Shown here piece after piece: positions 49,768 through 59,498 of a DNA stretch of 64,000 nucleotides. Where the stretch lies: the NCBI GenBank assembly GCA_945903265.1, contig CAMDNQ010000002.1:124001-188000 (forward strand), in the 5' to 3' direction. Each line of letters opens with the position of its first letter. Within the stretch, counting starts at the first letter, position 1. This stretch comes from Candidatus Sulfopaludibacter sp. SbA3. GTDB taxonomy: Bacteria > Acidobacteriota > Vicinamibacteria > Vicinamibacterales > UBA2999. The translations under genes were made by a program, and so were the position numbers. The notes below the pieces were generated by a model, which saw only the letters and a list, made by a program, of their open reading frames with translations, was not told the DNA's origin and ran no database searches.

Positions 49768-51606
49768 ATGTCAGTAGCCGACGCCGTTCAGGAAGCCCCC
49801 ACCAAGTCGCGCACGGAGCGCATCGTCAACGATTTCGCCATTCAGGTCGCCACCGTCAACGGATCGGGAAGCCAGACCGCCAACCTCGTCCTGCTGCGGT
49901 CCATCTTCCAGATGGGCGTGCCCGTGTCCGGCAAGAACATGTTCCCGTCGAACATTGCCGGCCTGCCGACGTGGTACACGATTCGCGCCAGCGCCAAGGG
50001 CTACATCAGCCGCAAGAAAGAGGTCGATTTCCTCGTCGCGATGAACGTGGAGACGGCCAAGGAAGACGTGCTGACGCTGCCGCCCGGCGCCGCCGCGCTG
50101 TACGACGAACCGCTGAAGCTCAACGAGCTCCGCAACGACGTCGTCTTCTATCCGGTCCCGTTCGACAAGCTGATCAACCCCATCACCACCGACGCCAAGC
50201 TTCGCCGCCTCGTGCGCAACATGATTTACGACGGCGTGCTCTCGAAGCTGCTCTCCATCGACATGGGGCAGATGGAGAAGGCGCTGCGCAAGCAGATGGG
50301 CAAGAAGGAGAAGGCGATCGCGCTCAACATGGGCGCGCTCAAGGCCGGCTACGACTACGCCGAAGCCAACCTGCCGAAGCTCGATCCGTTCGTGGTCGAG
50401 CCGATGAACAAGACGGACGGACTGATCCTGATCGAAGGCAACGCCGCCGCGGCGATCGGCTGCATGATGGCCGGCGTCACCTTCGTCGGCTGGTATCCGA
50501 TTACGCCCTCCTCGTCGCTCTGCGAATCGCTCATCGACTACCTGAAGAAGTACCGCAGGGATCCGGAGACGGGCAAGGCCACCTACGCGGTGATTCAGGC
50601 CGAAGACGAGATCGCGGCGCTCGGCATGGTGCTCGGCGCCGGCTGGATGGGCGCGCGGTCGATGACGTCGACGGCGGGTCCCGGCCTCTCGCTGATGGGC
50701 GAGTTCACGGGTCTCGGCTACTACGTGGAAGTGCCCGCGGTGATCTTCGACGTGCAGCGCGTCGGCCCCTCCACCGGCCTCCCGACCCGAACCGCGCAGC
50801 AGGACATCCTGTCGGCCGCGGTGCTCTCGCACGGCGACACCAAGCACCCGCTGCTGCTGCCCGCGTCGGTCAACGAGTGCTACACGATGGCGATGGACGC
50901 ATTCGACCTCGCCGAGCGGCTGCAGACGCCGATCTTCGTGATGACCGACCTCGACCTCGGCATGAACACCTGGATGTCGCCGACGTTCGAGTACCCGACC
51001 AAGCCGCTCGATCGCGGCAAGCGGCTGGACGCGGCGAAGCTGAAGGAGCTCGAAAACGACTGGGGCCGGTATCGCGACGTCGACGGCGACGGCATCGCGT
51101 ATCGGACGGTTCCGGGCGACGGCATGCCGTCCTATTTCGCGCGCGGCTCGGGCCACAACGAAAAGGCGCAGTACAGCGAGCGCGCCGATGACTACGCCAA
51201 CAATCTCGATCGGCTGGCCCGCAAGTTCGATACGGCGCGCACGCTCGTGCCGAAGCCGGAGATCGAGGTCGTGCGCGGCGCCAAGATTGGGGTCATCGGC
51301 TACGGCACCACGCACTGGGCCATCGTCGAATCGCGCGACGAGCTGAGGAACGAGAGCAAGATCGAGACCTCGTATCTACGGCTGCGCGCGTATCCGTTCA
51401 CCAAGGAAGTCTTCGACTTCATCAACACGCACGACCGGGTGTACCTCATCGAGCAGAACCGCGACGCGCAGATGCTGTCGCTCCTCAAGATGGAGTGCAA
51501 CGTCGAGCAGTTCGCGAAGCTGCGCAGCATCCTTCACTACGTGGGGCTCCCGATCGACGGGCGGTCCGTGACCGAGGAATTGGTCAAGCAGGAGCGGGGT
51601 CAGTAA
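49768..51606 (+). CDS. korA: 2-oxoacid:ferredoxin oxidoreductase, fused gamma-alpha subunit
   Basis: ATG 49768 is chosen because GGAGCAGGG lies upstream; the track start adds 53 residues without similarity. The 612-residue protein is a fusion: a gamma domain (about 15-200, NDFAIQVATVNGSGSQTANL) followed by the alpha part with the pyrimidine-binding segment (GNAAAAIGCMMAGVTFVGWYPITPSSS) and FTGLGYYVEVPAVIFDVQRVGPSTGLPTRTAQQD. Together with KorB it oxidises a 2-oxoacid with CoA to acyl-CoA, CO2 and reduced ferredoxin. 2-oxoglutarate is the most likely substrate, not proven. It starts 121 bp after the ferredoxin gene and directly adjoins korB. Confidence 0.85.
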   Translation: MSVADAVQEAPTKSRTERIVNDFAIQVATVNGSGSQTANLVLLRSIFQMGVPVSGKNMFPSNIAGLPTWYTIRASAKGYISRKKEVDFLVAMNVETAKEDVLTLPPGAAALYDEPLKLNELRNDVVFYPVPFDKLINPITTDAKLRRLVRNMIYDGVLSKLLSIDMGQMEKALRKQMGKKEKAIALNMGALKAGYDYAEANLPKLDPFVVEPMNKTDGLILIEGNAAAAIGCMMAGVTFVGWYPITPSSSLCESLIDYLKKYRRDPETGKATYAVIQAEDEIAALGMVLGAGWMGARSMTSTAGPGLSLMGEFTGLGYYVEVPAVIFDVQRVGPSTGLPTRTAQQDILSAAVLSHGDTKHPLLLPASVNECYTMAMDAFDLAERLQTPIFVMTDLDLGMNTWMSPTFEYPTKPLDRGKRLDAAKLKELENDWGRYRDVDGDGIAYRTVPGDGMPSYFARGSGHNEKAQYSERADDYANNLDRLARKFDTARTLVPKPEIEVVRGAKIGVIGYGTTHWAIVESRDELRNESKIETSYLRLRAYPFTKEVFDFINTHDRVYLIEQNRDAQMLSLLKMECNVEQFAKLRSILHYVGLPIDGRSVTEELVKQERGQ

Positions 51607-52662
51607 ATGGCGACAGAAGCACCGGTTCAACCACCAGCACCAGGCAAGAAGATCAATCGCATCGGCCTCGAGCCGGTGGCGTATCGCGGCTCGAAGACGA
51701 CGCTGTGCGCCGGCTGCGGGCATAACGCCATCACCGAGCGCATCATCGATTCGTTCTATGAGCTGGGCATCGACCCGACGCAGGTCATCAAGCTGTCGGG
51801 CATCGGCTGCTCGAGCAAGGCGCCGGCGTACTTCCTGAACAGCGCGCACGGCTTCAACTCGGTCCACGGCCGCATGCCGTCGGTCGGCACCGGCGCGGTC
51901 GTCGCGAACCGGAAGATGATCGCGATTGGCATCAGCGGCGACGGCGACACCGGCGCGATCGGGATCGGCCAGTTCGTGCACCTGATGCGCCGCAACCTCC
52001 CGATCGTCTACATCATCGAGGACAACGGCTGCTACGGGCTGACCAAGGGCCAGTTCTCGCCCACCGCGGATCTGGGCTCGACGCTCAAGACCGGCGTGAT
52101 CAACGATCTGCCCCCGATCGACACCTGCGCGCTGGCCATCGAGCTGGGCGCGTCGTTCGTCGCGCGTTCGTTCTCGGGCGACCCCAAGCAGCTCAAGGCC
52201 ATCCTCAAGGCGGCGCTCAGCCACAAGGGCACGTCGATGATCGATGTCATCTCGCCCTGCGTGACGTTCAACGACCACGAGGGCTCGACGAAGAGCTACG
52301 CGTACGTGAAGGAACACGACGAACCGCTCTCCGAGGTCAGCTTCGTCCCCTTCTTCGAGGACATCACTGTCGAGTACGAAGCAGGCACCACCAAGGAAGT
52401 CACGCTGCACAACGGCGGTCGCGTCGTCCTCAGCAAGCTCTCCGAGGACTACCAGCCGACCGACAAGATGAGCGCGATCCGCGTGCTGCACGAGACGATG
52501 GCCCGCGGTGAGTACGCGACCGGCGTCATCTACATCGAGCCGGACAAGACGGACTTCGTCGACATGCTCGGCATGGTCGACGAGCCGCTGGCGTCGCTGC
52601 CCCAGTCGAAGACGCGCCCCGGCAAGCAGGCGCTCGACGAGATCATGGAGAGCTTCAGGTAA
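51607..52662 (+). CDS. korB: 2-oxoacid:ferredoxin oxidoreductase, beta subunit
   Basis: A 351-residue thiamine-diphosphate-binding subunit. LCAGCGHNAITERII holds cysteines of the [4Fe-4S] site, SGIGCSSKAPAYF another, and the TPP-Mg motif is GDGDTGAIGIGQFVHLMRRN with IIEDNGCYGLTKGQ. Sequence ITNDLPPIDTCALAIE-type and VISPCVTFNDHEGSTKSYAYVKEHDE are typical of 2-oxoglutarate ferredoxin oxidoreductases. The start codon follows the korA stop directly. The end is 28 bp from nuoA, which ties the oxidoreductase to the nuo genes. Confidence 0.88.
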   Translation: MATEAPVQPPAPGKKINRIGLEPVAYRGSKTTLCAGCGHNAITERIIDSFYELGIDPTQVIKLSGIGCSSKAPAYFLNSAHGFNSVHGRMPSVGTGAVVANRKMIAIGISGDGDTGAIGIGQFVHLMRRNLPIVYIIEDNGCYGLTKGQFSPTADLGSTLKTGVINDLPPIDTCALAIELGASFVARSFSGDPKQLKAILKAALSHKGTSMIDVISPCVTFNDHEGSTKSYAYVKEHDEPLSEVSFVPFFEDITVEYEAGTTKEVTLHNGGRVVLSKLSEDYQPTDKMSAIRVLHETMARGEYATGVIYIEPDKTDFVDMLGMVDEPLASLPQSKTRPGKQALDEIMESFR

Positions 52663-52690
52663 ACTCCCAACTCCCAAGACGCCAACTCCC

Positions 52691-53044
52691 ATGCAGGGCT
52701 ACTATCCCGTCGCCATCTACTTCGGGTTCCTGATTGCGTTTGCCGTGGTCTCACTGGCCGTGGCTCGCTTCCTGAGCCCGTCGCGCCCGTTTGCCGCGAA
52801 GCTTGAAAGCTACGAGTGCGGCGCGGTGCCGGTGGGTGACGCATGGGTCCAGTTTCCGGTGGGCTTCTACCTGGTCGCGCTCCTCTTCATCGTGTTCGAT
52901 GCGCTGGCGGTGTTTCTCTTTCCGTGGGTCCTGGTCGTGCGGACGCTCGGCTTCCCTGGGATTGCGGCGATGTGCGGGTTCCTGGCGATTCTCGGGCTGG
53001 GATGGTTCTACGCGTACCGGGAGCGCATCCTCGAGTGGCAATAA
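52691..53044 (+). CDS. nuoA: NADH-quinone oxidoreductase subunit A
   Basis: ATG 52691 is chosen; the track ORF begins in another frame of korB. The 117-residue protein has three membrane helices (about 5-26, 58-84, 88-110) and the family loop [34 protein letters not shown], with the conserved Glu-Cys near quinone access. It belongs to the membrane arm of complex I beside NuoH and NuoJ. It is the first of eleven nuo genes and overlaps nuoB by 10 nt. No Shine-Dalgarno of good quality is present. Confidence 0.92.
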   Translation: MQGYYPVAIYFGFLIAFAVVSLAVARFLSPSRPFAAKLESYECGAVPVGDAWVQFPVGFYLVALLFIVFDALAVFLFPWVLVVRTLGFPGIAAMCGFLAILGLGWFYAYRERILEWQ

Positions 53045-53673
53045 AGGGCCCCGTTCCGCAGATTCCCGTTCCGGTCTGGAGAAACTTCAAGGATCTCCAG
53101 GAGTGGGAAACGCTTCACCAGAAGCGTCCCGAGGGCGACCAGCATTCCAAGGCGTTCGATGCGGTGACCGAGGGCATTCACAGCTTCCCCGGCGGTTTCC
53201 TCGTCACGACCGTCGCGGACAACTTCTTCAACTGGGCGCGCAAGTCGTCGGTCTGGCCGGTCACGTTCGGCCTCGCCTGCTGCGCGATTGAGATGATGGC
53301 GACGTTCGCGTCGCGCTTCGACATCGAGCGGCTCGGCATGGTGCCGTGGGCATCGCCGCGCCACTCGGACCTGATGATCGTGTCGGGCACCGTGACCATC
53401 AAGATGGCGCCGATGCTGAAGCGCATCTACGACCAGATGCCGGATCCGAAGTGGGCCGTATCGATGGGGTCGTGCGCGAATTCCGGCGGTCCCTTCCGGC
53501 ATGGCTATCACGTAGTCAAAGGCGTGGACCGCATCATTCCCGTGGACGTCTACGTCCCGGGGTGTCCGCCGCCGCCCGAATCGCTGCTGAACGGCCTCCT
53601 CCTCCTGCAGGACCAGATCTCCCACTTCCGGCGCACGGGCAAGCGCGCCGATCCCAACCCGAAGGAAGACTGA
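53035..53673 (+). CDS. nuoB: NADH-quinone oxidoreductase subunit B
   Basis: GTG 53035 overlaps the nuoA stop by 10 nt; the track start lies within nuoA. The 212-residue protein carries the N2 [4Fe-4S] ligands: [19 protein letters not shown] and [10 protein letters not shown]. The N-terminal stretch (about 45 residues, with [15 protein letters not shown]) is longer than in many NuoB proteins. N2 passes electrons to quinone at the NuoB/NuoD interface. It is followed by nuoC after 4 bp. Confidence 0.92.
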   Translation: MAIKGPVPQIPVPVWRNFKDLQEWETLHQKRPEGDQHSKAFDAVTEGIHSFPGGFLVTTVADNFFNWARKSSVWPVTFGLACCAIEMMATFASRFDIERLGMVPWASPRHSDLMIVSGTVTIKMAPMLKRIYDQMPDPKWAVSMGSCANSGGPFRHGYHVVKGVDRIIPVDVYVPGCPPPPESLLNGLLLLQDQISHFRRTGKRADPNPKED

Positions 53674-53677
53674 CCCC

Positions 53678-54145
53678 GTGTCGTCTGGCACCGTGACCGC
53701 CGATCAGGCCCGCACGCTCATCGGAGAGCGCTTCAGCGGTTCCACGGTTGAGGGGACGACTGCGCTCACCGTGACCGTCACGCCGGATGCATGGCTGCCG
53801 TTCGCGACCTTTGCCAAAGAGACGCTCGGCTGCCGGTTCTTTTCGTTCCTCTCGGCGAACGACTGGAAGGACGAGGGGCTCGAGGTCGTTGCGAAGGTCG
53901 ACAACACCGACACGAATCTGGCGATCCTCGTGAAGTCGCGCCTCGGGGCCGGCGTCACGACGTGCGCATCGCTCGTCCCGGTCTATCGCGGGGCCAACTG
54001 GATGGAGCGGGAGTGCTACGACATGTTCGGCATCCGCTTCGAGGGACACCCTGATCTGCGCCGCATCCTGCTGCAGGACGACTGGGTGGGACATCCGCTC
54101 CTGAAGTCGTACTCCGTGGACACGCCGTATCCGCCTTACAGATGA
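53678..54145 (+). CDS. nuoC: NADH-quinone oxidoreductase subunit C
   Basis: A 155-residue subunit starting at GTG 53678. The C-terminal signature [33 protein letters not shown] is the conserved NuoC motif. The protein is separate from NuoD, not fused as in E. coli. It lies in the connecting part of the peripheral arm. It overlaps nuoD by ATGA. Confidence 0.9.
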   Translation: MSSGTVTADQARTLIGERFSGSTVEGTTALTVTVTPDAWLPFATFAKETLGCRFFSFLSANDWKDEGLEVVAKVDNTDTNLAILVKSRLGAGVTTCASLVPVYRGANWMERECYDMFGIRFEGHPDLRRILLQDDWVGHPLLKSYSVDTPYPPYR

Positions 54146-55302
54146 CGACCGTCTCGACGACGCGGCAGGAGCTCGATTACGCGGGCAGCGAACGGCTCAC
54201 CATGAACATGGGGCCGCAGCACCCGTCCGCGCACGGCGTGTTTCGCGCCATCCTCCAGCTCGAAGGTGAAACCGTCGTCGGTGTCGACGCGGTCATCGGC
54301 TACCTCCACCGCTGCCACGAGAAACTTGCCGAGACGCTGACCTACGCGCAGTACCCGTCGATCGCCTCGAAGACCGACTACGTCGCGGCCATGACGAGCG
54401 AGTTCGCGTATGTGATGGCGGCCGAGACGATCGGCAAGATCGAAGTTCCGAAGCGCGCGCAGTATCTCCGCGTGATCACGTCGGAGCTGCAGCGTGTCGC
54501 GTCCCATCTGCTCTGGCTGGGCACCTGGTGCCTCGACATGGGCGGCGCGCTCGGCGGCGGCGCGACGATCTTTCTGTACTGCATCCGCGAGCGCGAAGAC
54601 ATCCTCGACCTCTTCGAATCGCTCGTCGGCGCGCGGCTCCTCTACGGCTTCTACCAGGTGGGCGGCGTCCGCTACGACATCCCCGACGGGTGGGCGACGA
54701 AGTGCCGCGAGACCGTCGACCTGATCGACCAGCGCATCAACGAATACCAGCGGATGCTCGAGGAGAACCCGTTCTTCCTGGTGCGCACGCAGGGCGTCGG
54801 CGTGATCTCGCGCGAGCTCGCCGAGGATGTCGGCATCAGCGGCCCGCTGCTGCGGGGCTCCGGCGTGGCGTATGACCTTCGCCGCGCGACCCCGTATTCC
54901 TCGTACGAGGATTTCGAGTTCAACATCCCTGTGGAGACCGCCGGCGACTGCTTCGCGCGGTACCGGGTGCGGATGGTCGAGTTCCGCGAGTCGCTCCGCA
55001 TCGTGCGGCAGGCGCTCGACAAGCTGCCGGAAGGTCCTATTTCTTCCCGCCCGGGGCTGAAATCGGTCGCGCAGACGCGCATCCCGAAGGGTGAAACGTA
55101 CGCGCGCATCGAGGGCGCCCGCGGAGAAGTCGGCTGCTATCTGATTGCCGACGGCAGCGCCAAGCCGTACCGCATGAAATGGCGCGGCGCGTCGTTTTCG
55201 AATCTGGCCGTCCTGCCGCACGTCATCCCTGGCCACAAGGTGGCCGACGTCGTCGCGATCATGGGGTCGGTGGATCCGGTGTTCGGCGAGGTGGATCGAT
55301 GA
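54142..55302 (+). CDS. nuoD: NADH-quinone oxidoreductase subunit D
   Basis: A 386-residue subunit. [17 protein letters not shown] near the N-terminus bears the His that lines the quinone site, and [25 protein letters not shown]-like and [21 protein letters not shown] segments are typical. The C-terminus DPVFGEVDR is the standard end. It forms the quinone cavity together with NuoB, at the base of the peripheral arm. Start and stop overlap its neighbours (ATGA at both ends). Confidence 0.92.
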   Translation: MTTVSTTRQELDYAGSERLTMNMGPQHPSAHGVFRAILQLEGETVVGVDAVIGYLHRCHEKLAETLTYAQYPSIASKTDYVAAMTSEFAYVMAAETIGKIEVPKRAQYLRVITSELQRVASHLLWLGTWCLDMGGALGGGATIFLYCIREREDILDLFESLVGARLLYGFYQVGGVRYDIPDGWATKCRETVDLIDQRINEYQRMLEENPFFLVRTQGVGVISRELAEDVGISGPLLRGSGVAYDLRRATPYSSYEDFEFNIPVETAGDCFARYRVRMVEFRESLRIVRQALDKLPEGPISSRPGLKSVAQTRIPKGETYARIEGARGEVGCYLIADGSAKPYRMKWRGASFSNLAVLPHVIPGHKVADVVAIMGSVDPVFGEVDR

Positions 55303-56279
55303 TGGAGGCGCTGACGCCGTTCATCGCGCCGTTCATCGTCATGAACGCCGTCCTGGGCATCGTGACGTACGTGACGCTCCTCGAGCGCAAGTTTGCCGCG
55401 CGCATGCAGTCGCGCATCGGCCCATACCGCGTCGGGCCTCACGGGCTGCTGCAGCCGATTGCCGACGCGATCAAGCTGATGATGAAAGAGGATGTGGTGC
55501 CGACCGCGGCCGATCGTCCCATCTACAACCTGGCGCCGATTGTCTTCGTGCTGCCGTGCATGTTCATCTTCGCGACGATCCCCTTCGCACCGGGCCTGGG
55601 CGTCGCGGACCTGAACATCGGCGTGCTCTTCTTCCTCGCCGTCTCGTCGATGGAAATCGTCGGCCTGTTCATGGCGGGCTGGGGATCGAACAACAAGTAC
55701 GCGCTGCTGTCGGCCATGCGCGCGGTGAACCAGGTCATCTCGTACGACCTGCCGTTCATCTTCGCGGCGCTGACGCCGGTGCTGCTGGCCGGGTCGCTGA
55801 AGCTGTCCGACATCGCGGCCGCCCAGGCGGGTGGAGCCTGGTTCATCTTCTATCCCGTCATCGGCCAGCTCGCGTTCATCGCGTTCATCGTCTCGACCGT
55901 CGCCGCCGAGAACCGGGCGCCCTTCGACATTCTCGAAGCCGAATCGGAGCTCGTCGCCGGCTTCCGCGTCGAGTACTCCGGGATGAAGTTCGCGCTCATC
56001 CAGCTTGGCGAATACGCGCACATCATCGGATCGTCCTTCCTGGGCGCGCTGCTCTTTCTCGGCGCGTGGGCGGGGCCGGGACCCGAGTGGCTGGACCCGA
56101 TCTGGTTCCTCACGAAGGCGATGTTCATGTTCCTGGTCGTCACCTGGGTGCGGTGGAGCTTCGTCCGCATCCGCGTCGACCAGATTCTTGCCCTCTCGTG
56201 GAAGGCGCTCCTGCCCTTCACGCTGCTGCTGCTGATTGCGACCGCGATCGTCGTCGTCTGGAGGGGCCCCGGTGTCTGA
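55299..56279 (+). CDS. nuoH: NADH-quinone oxidoreductase subunit H
   Basis: ATG 55299 overlaps the nuoD stop. The 326-residue protein has about eight membrane helices. LLERKFAARMQSRIGPYRVGPHGLLQPIADAIKLMMKED and ENRAPFDILEAESELVAGF are the conserved loops that form the quinone entry and link to the peripheral arm. It is the subunit connecting quinone reduction to pumping. The end overlaps nuoI by 8 nt. Confidence 0.93.
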   Translation: MMEALTPFIAPFIVMNAVLGIVTYVTLLERKFAARMQSRIGPYRVGPHGLLQPIADAIKLMMKEDVVPTAADRPIYNLAPIVFVLPCMFIFATIPFAPGLGVADLNIGVLFFLAVSSMEIVGLFMAGWGSNNKYALLSAMRAVNQVISYDLPFIFAALTPVLLAGSLKLSDIAAAQAGGAWFIFYPVIGQLAFIAFIVSTVAAENRAPFDILEAESELVAGFRVEYSGMKFALIQLGEYAHIIGSSFLGALLFLGAWAGPGPEWLDPIWFLTKAMFMFLVVTWVRWSFVRIRVDQILALSWKALLPFTLLLLIATAIVVVWRGPGV

Positions 56280-56859
56280 GGTTCAGACCGCCGCCGACGT
56301 CCGCGTCCTGCACGACAAGAGCCGCCGGACGGGCACCGAAGTCAGCGTGATCGTGCGCGCGATCCTCGGCGCGATGCGCATCACGTTCAAGAACCTGTTC
56401 CGGAAGCCGGTCACGGTGCACTATCCGGACAAGCCCCGCGTCTATCCAGACCGGTACCGCGGCCTGCTGGCGCTCGTTTACGAAGAGGATACGGGCGAGG
56501 AAGCCTGCATCGGCTGCCGGCTCTGCGAGTTCGTCTGCCCGCCGGCGGTCATCAAAGTCGAAATTCTCAAGGGCGAGAAGCGCAACTACGCCAAGGCCTT
56601 CACCCTCGAGCTCTACGCGTGCGAGTTCTGCGAGCTGTGCGTGCAGGTCTGCCCGACCGACGCCATCGTGATGATGAAGTCGTTCGACATGCCGACGACC
56701 GATCGCCGCGAAATGCTGCTCGACAAGGATCGCCTGCACGCGATCGGGCAGGAATATCCGCGGTCATGGGCCACGGGCAACAAGCTGCGCGACATGCAGG
56801 GCCCGCCGAAGATGGCACGCGCCGAGCCCGCTGCCACACCCGAGGCGCCCAAGGTATGA
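56272..56859 (+). CDS. nuoI: NADH-quinone oxidoreductase subunit I
   Basis: GTG 56272 overlaps nuoH by 8 nt; the track's ATG lies further upstream. The 195-residue protein has two 2[4Fe-4S] motifs, CIGCRLCEFVCP and CEFCELCVQVCP, for clusters N6a and N6b. The N-terminal amphipathic helix (VIVRAILGAMRITFKNLFRK) docks to the membrane arm. A Pro/Ala-rich tail (ARAEPAATPEAPKV) is unusual. In an 11-subunit complex this subunit would be a likely entry point for electrons from ferredoxin. Confidence 0.92.
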   Translation: MSEVQTAADVRVLHDKSRRTGTEVSVIVRAILGAMRITFKNLFRKPVTVHYPDKPRVYPDRYRGLLALVYEEDTGEEACIGCRLCEFVCPPAVIKVEILKGEKRNYAKAFTLELYACEFCELCVQVCPTDAIVMMKSFDMPTTDRREMLLDKDRLHAIGQEYPRSWATGNKLRDMQGPPKMARAEPAATPEAPKV

Positions 56860-57350
56860 GCCTCGACGCCCTCGCGTTCTGGGTGCTCGCCGTCGTGCTT
56901 GTCGTCTCGGCGCTTGCCGTCGTCCTCTCGAAGAACCTGTTCCACGCCGTCCTCTGGCTTGCGCTGGCGCTTACGGGAACGGCGGGCATCTTCCTCATTC
57001 TGGAAGCCGAGTTCCTGGCGGCCGTGCAGCTCCTGCTCTACGCCGGCGGCATCGTCACGATCATGGTGTTCGCCATCGTCGTGACCGAACGCCTGGTCGG
57101 CGAGAGCATTTCGCAGACGAACCGGCGGATCGTGGCCGGCGCGCTCGCCGTTGCCGCACTCGCCGGCATCATCGTCGCGACGATCTGGCGCCAACCGGCG
57201 ACGGCGGCCGCTGCCGCGCAGACAGGCGACATCACGCGGAATATCGGCCACGCGGTCATGACGCGCTACGTCCTGCCGTTCGAACTCCTCGCCCTGCTGA
57301 TGCTCGCGGGCCTCATGGGCGCGATTTACTTCGCGCGGCCGGACGACTAG
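56856..57350 (+). CDS. nuoJ: NADH-quinone oxidoreductase subunit J
   Basis: ATG 56856 overlaps the nuoI stop (ATGA). The 164-residue protein has five membrane helices, with the conserved segments LEAEFLAAVQLLLYAGGIVTIMVFAIVVT in helix 3, whose pi-bulge matters for conformational change, and YVLPFELLALLMLAGLMGAIYFAR at the end. It sits between NuoH and NuoK. It ends 4 bp before nuoK. Confidence 0.9.
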   Translation: MSLDALAFWVLAVVLVVSALAVVLSKNLFHAVLWLALALTGTAGIFLILEAEFLAAVQLLLYAGGIVTIMVFAIVVTERLVGESISQTNRRIVAGALAVAALAGIIVATIWRQPATAAAAAQTGDITRNIGHAVMTRYVLPFELLALLMLAGLMGAIYFARPDD

Positions 57351-57354
57351 CGCG

Positions 57355-57654
57355 ATGGGTCTCGAAGCGTATCTGACGCTCGCCGCAATCGTGTTCTGCA
57401 TCGGGATGTTCGGCGTCATCACCCGGCGCAATACGATTGGCATCCTGCTCGGCATCGAGCTGATGCTGAACGCCGTCAACATCAACCTGGTCGCGTTCTC
57501 GCGCTATCACGGTGACGTGACCGGCATGGTCTTCACCGTCTTCACCATCTGCATTACGGTCACCGAAGCCGCCCTCGGCCTGGCGATCGTCATTCTGCTC
57601 TTCCGGATCCGGCGCACCGTCATGGCCGACCACCTGGACCTGCTCAAGGGATGA
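57355..57654 (+). CDS. nuoK: NADH-quinone oxidoreductase subunit K
   Basis: A 99-residue subunit with three membrane helices. The segments GVITRRNTIGILLGIELMLNAVNINLVAFSRY and ICITVTEAALGLAIVILLFRIRRT are typical; the Glu residues in IELML and in TEAALGL belong to the proton path. It overlaps nuoL by ATGA. Confidence 0.92.
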   Translation: MGLEAYLTLAAIVFCIGMFGVITRRNTIGILLGIELMLNAVNINLVAFSRYHGDVTGMVFTVFTICITVTEAALGLAIVILLFRIRRTVMADHLDLLKG

Positions 57655-59498
57655 TGGACGCCGGCTACGTCGCGCTTGCCGCGCCGCTTCTCCACGTCCT
57701 CGCATTCCTGATCCTGGCGATCGTCGCGCCGCTTCGGCGGCTCGGCCGTCCCGCCGCGTACGTCTCCATCCTGTGCGCCGCAGGCGCGCTCGCGGCCGCG
57801 CTCAACGCCTGGCGCGCCCACGCGGGCGATCAGATTTCGCGGATCGTCTGGACGTGGCTGCCGGAGCAGGGACAGTCGCTCGCCACGATCGGCGTGCTGG
57901 CCGATGCCGATTCGACGGTCATGCTCACGCTGGTGGCGCTCGTGTCGCTGCTGGTGCAGGTCTACTCGCTCGGATACCTGAGCGACGAACCGAAACGGGC
58001 GCTCGGCCGCTACTACGCCTACCAGTCGCTGTTCGCGTTCTCGATGATGGGACTGGTCATCGCGCCGAATCTCCTGCAGTTGTTCATCTGCTGGGAGCTG
58101 GTCGGCCTCTGTTCCTACCTCCTGATTGGCTTCTGGTACCAGAAGCCCGCGGCCGCGCGCGCGGCGCTCAAGGCGTTCTGGACGACGAAGGCGGGCGACG
58201 TCGGCCTGCTGATCGGCATCGTGCTGCTGTATCGCCAGGCCGGCACGTTCGATCTGACCGAGCTGCAGGTCCTCGTCGCGAACGGTGCGCTGCCGCTCGC
58301 CGGCCTATCGATCATCACGTTCTGCATCTATCTGGGCGCGGTCGGCAAGTCGGCACAGTTCCCGCTGCATGTCTGGCTGCCGGACGCCATGGAAGGCCCG
58401 ACGCCGGTCTCCGCCCTGATCCATGCCGCGACGATGGTCACCGCGGGCGTGTACCTGCTGATGCGGACCGCGTGGCTGTTCGCACTGACGCCTGACGTGC
58501 TGCTGATCGTGGCGTGGATCGGTGCGATTACCGCGCTCCTGGCCGCCATTCTGGCGTGCATCCAGAACGACGTGAAGCGCGTGCTCGCCTATTCGACGGT
58601 GTCCCAGCTGGGCTACATGATGACCGCCATCGGCGCCGGATTCGCCGGCGCGGGGTTCTTCCACCTGCTGACGCACGGCGTCTTCAAGGCGCTGCTGTTC
58701 CTCGGCGCAGGCGCAATGATCCACGCCGTCCACAGCAACAACCTCTCGGACATGGGCCGGCTCGCGCGCAGCATGCCCCAGACGGCGATCGTCTTCATCA
58801 TCGGCACGCTCTCGCTGGCGGGCATCCCGATGTTCGGCGGCTTCCTCTCGAAGGAAGAGATTCTTGGCGCGGTCTGGGAAGGCGGTCTCGTCGGGCCGTT
58901 CATCATCCTGATGCTCGTCGCGTTCCTGACGGCCTTCTACATGTTCAAGGCGGTCTTTCTCGCCTTCTTCGGCCTCGCACCCTCGCACGCATCGCACGCC
59001 GCACCCTCGCACCCTCATGACCCGCCTGCCTCCATGTCGCTGCCGCTCTGGATCCTCGCGCTTCTCTCGATGGCCATCGGCGTCTACTTCACGTTCACGC
59101 ATCCGGAGCCGGAGTTCGTCAGTCCAGGCTGGCTGATGCCGTCGGCGGTCGGCGTTGCGGTGGCAGGCATCGCGCTCGCGTGGCTCGTGTATCAGCGGCG
59201 CGCCATCAGCGCCGACGGCCTGGCGAGAGCGTTCTCCCCCGTGTATTACGCCGCTGAGAACAAGTTCTGGGTCGATGCGTTTTTCGAGAAGGTGGTCGCG
59301 CGCGGTGCGCTGGCGTTCTCCGGCGCCGTCGGATGGCTCGATCGCTACATCGTTGATGGTGTGCTCAACGTCATCAGCGCCTGGACACTGACGGCCGGCG
59401 ACGACCTGCGCGGTCTGCAGTCCGGCAAGGCGCAGGACTACGTCTACGGCGTCGCGGTCGGCGTCCTCGTGCTTCTGCTCTGGGTTCAGTTCGCGTGA
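57651..59498 (+). CDS. nuoL: NADH-quinone oxidoreductase subunit L
   Basis: A 615-residue antiporter-like subunit with about 16 helices and a long C-terminal lateral helix. AYQSLFAFSMMGLVIAPNLLQLFICWELVGLCSYLLIGFWY has the conserved Glu of helix 5, and FPLHVWLPDAMEGPTPVSALIHAATMVTAGVYLLMR and IQNDVKRVLAYSTVSQLGYM hold the pumping Lys/His residues. A His/Ser/Pro-rich loop (APSHASHAAPSHPHDPPA) near residue 443 is not typical. It forms the distal pump module. It overlaps nuoM by one base. Confidence 0.93.
   Translation: MMDAGYVALAAPLLHVLAFLILAIVAPLRRLGRPAAYVSILCAAGALAAALNAWRAHAGDQISRIVWTWLPEQGQSLATIGVLADADSTVMLTLVALVSLLVQVYSLGYLSDEPKRALGRYYAYQSLFAFSMMGLVIAPNLLQLFICWELVGLCSYLLIGFWYQKPAAARAALKAFWTTKAGDVGLLIGIVLLYRQAGTFDLTELQVLVANGALPLAGLSIITFCIYLGAVGKSAQFPLHVWLPDAMEGPTPVSALIHAATMVTAGVYLLMRTAWLFALTPDVLLIVAWIGAITALLAAILACIQNDVKRVLAYSTVSQLGYMMTAIGAGFAGAGFFHLLTHGVFKALLFLGAGAMIHAVHSNNLSDMGRLARSMPQTAIVFIIGTLSLAGIPMFGGFLSKEEILGAVWEGGLVGPFIILMLVAFLTAFYMFKAVFLAFFGLAPSHASHAAPSHPHDPPASMSLPLWILALLSMAIGVYFTFTHPEPEFVSPGWLMPSAVGVAVAGIALAWLVYQRRAISADGLARAFSPVYYAAENKFWVDAFFEKVVARGALAFSGAVGWLDRYIVDGVLNVISAWTLTAGDDLRGLQSGKAQDYVYGVAVGVLVLLLWVQFA

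Noticed and set aside
49771-51315. 514-codon minus-strand ORF
   Set aside because: Antisense of korA.
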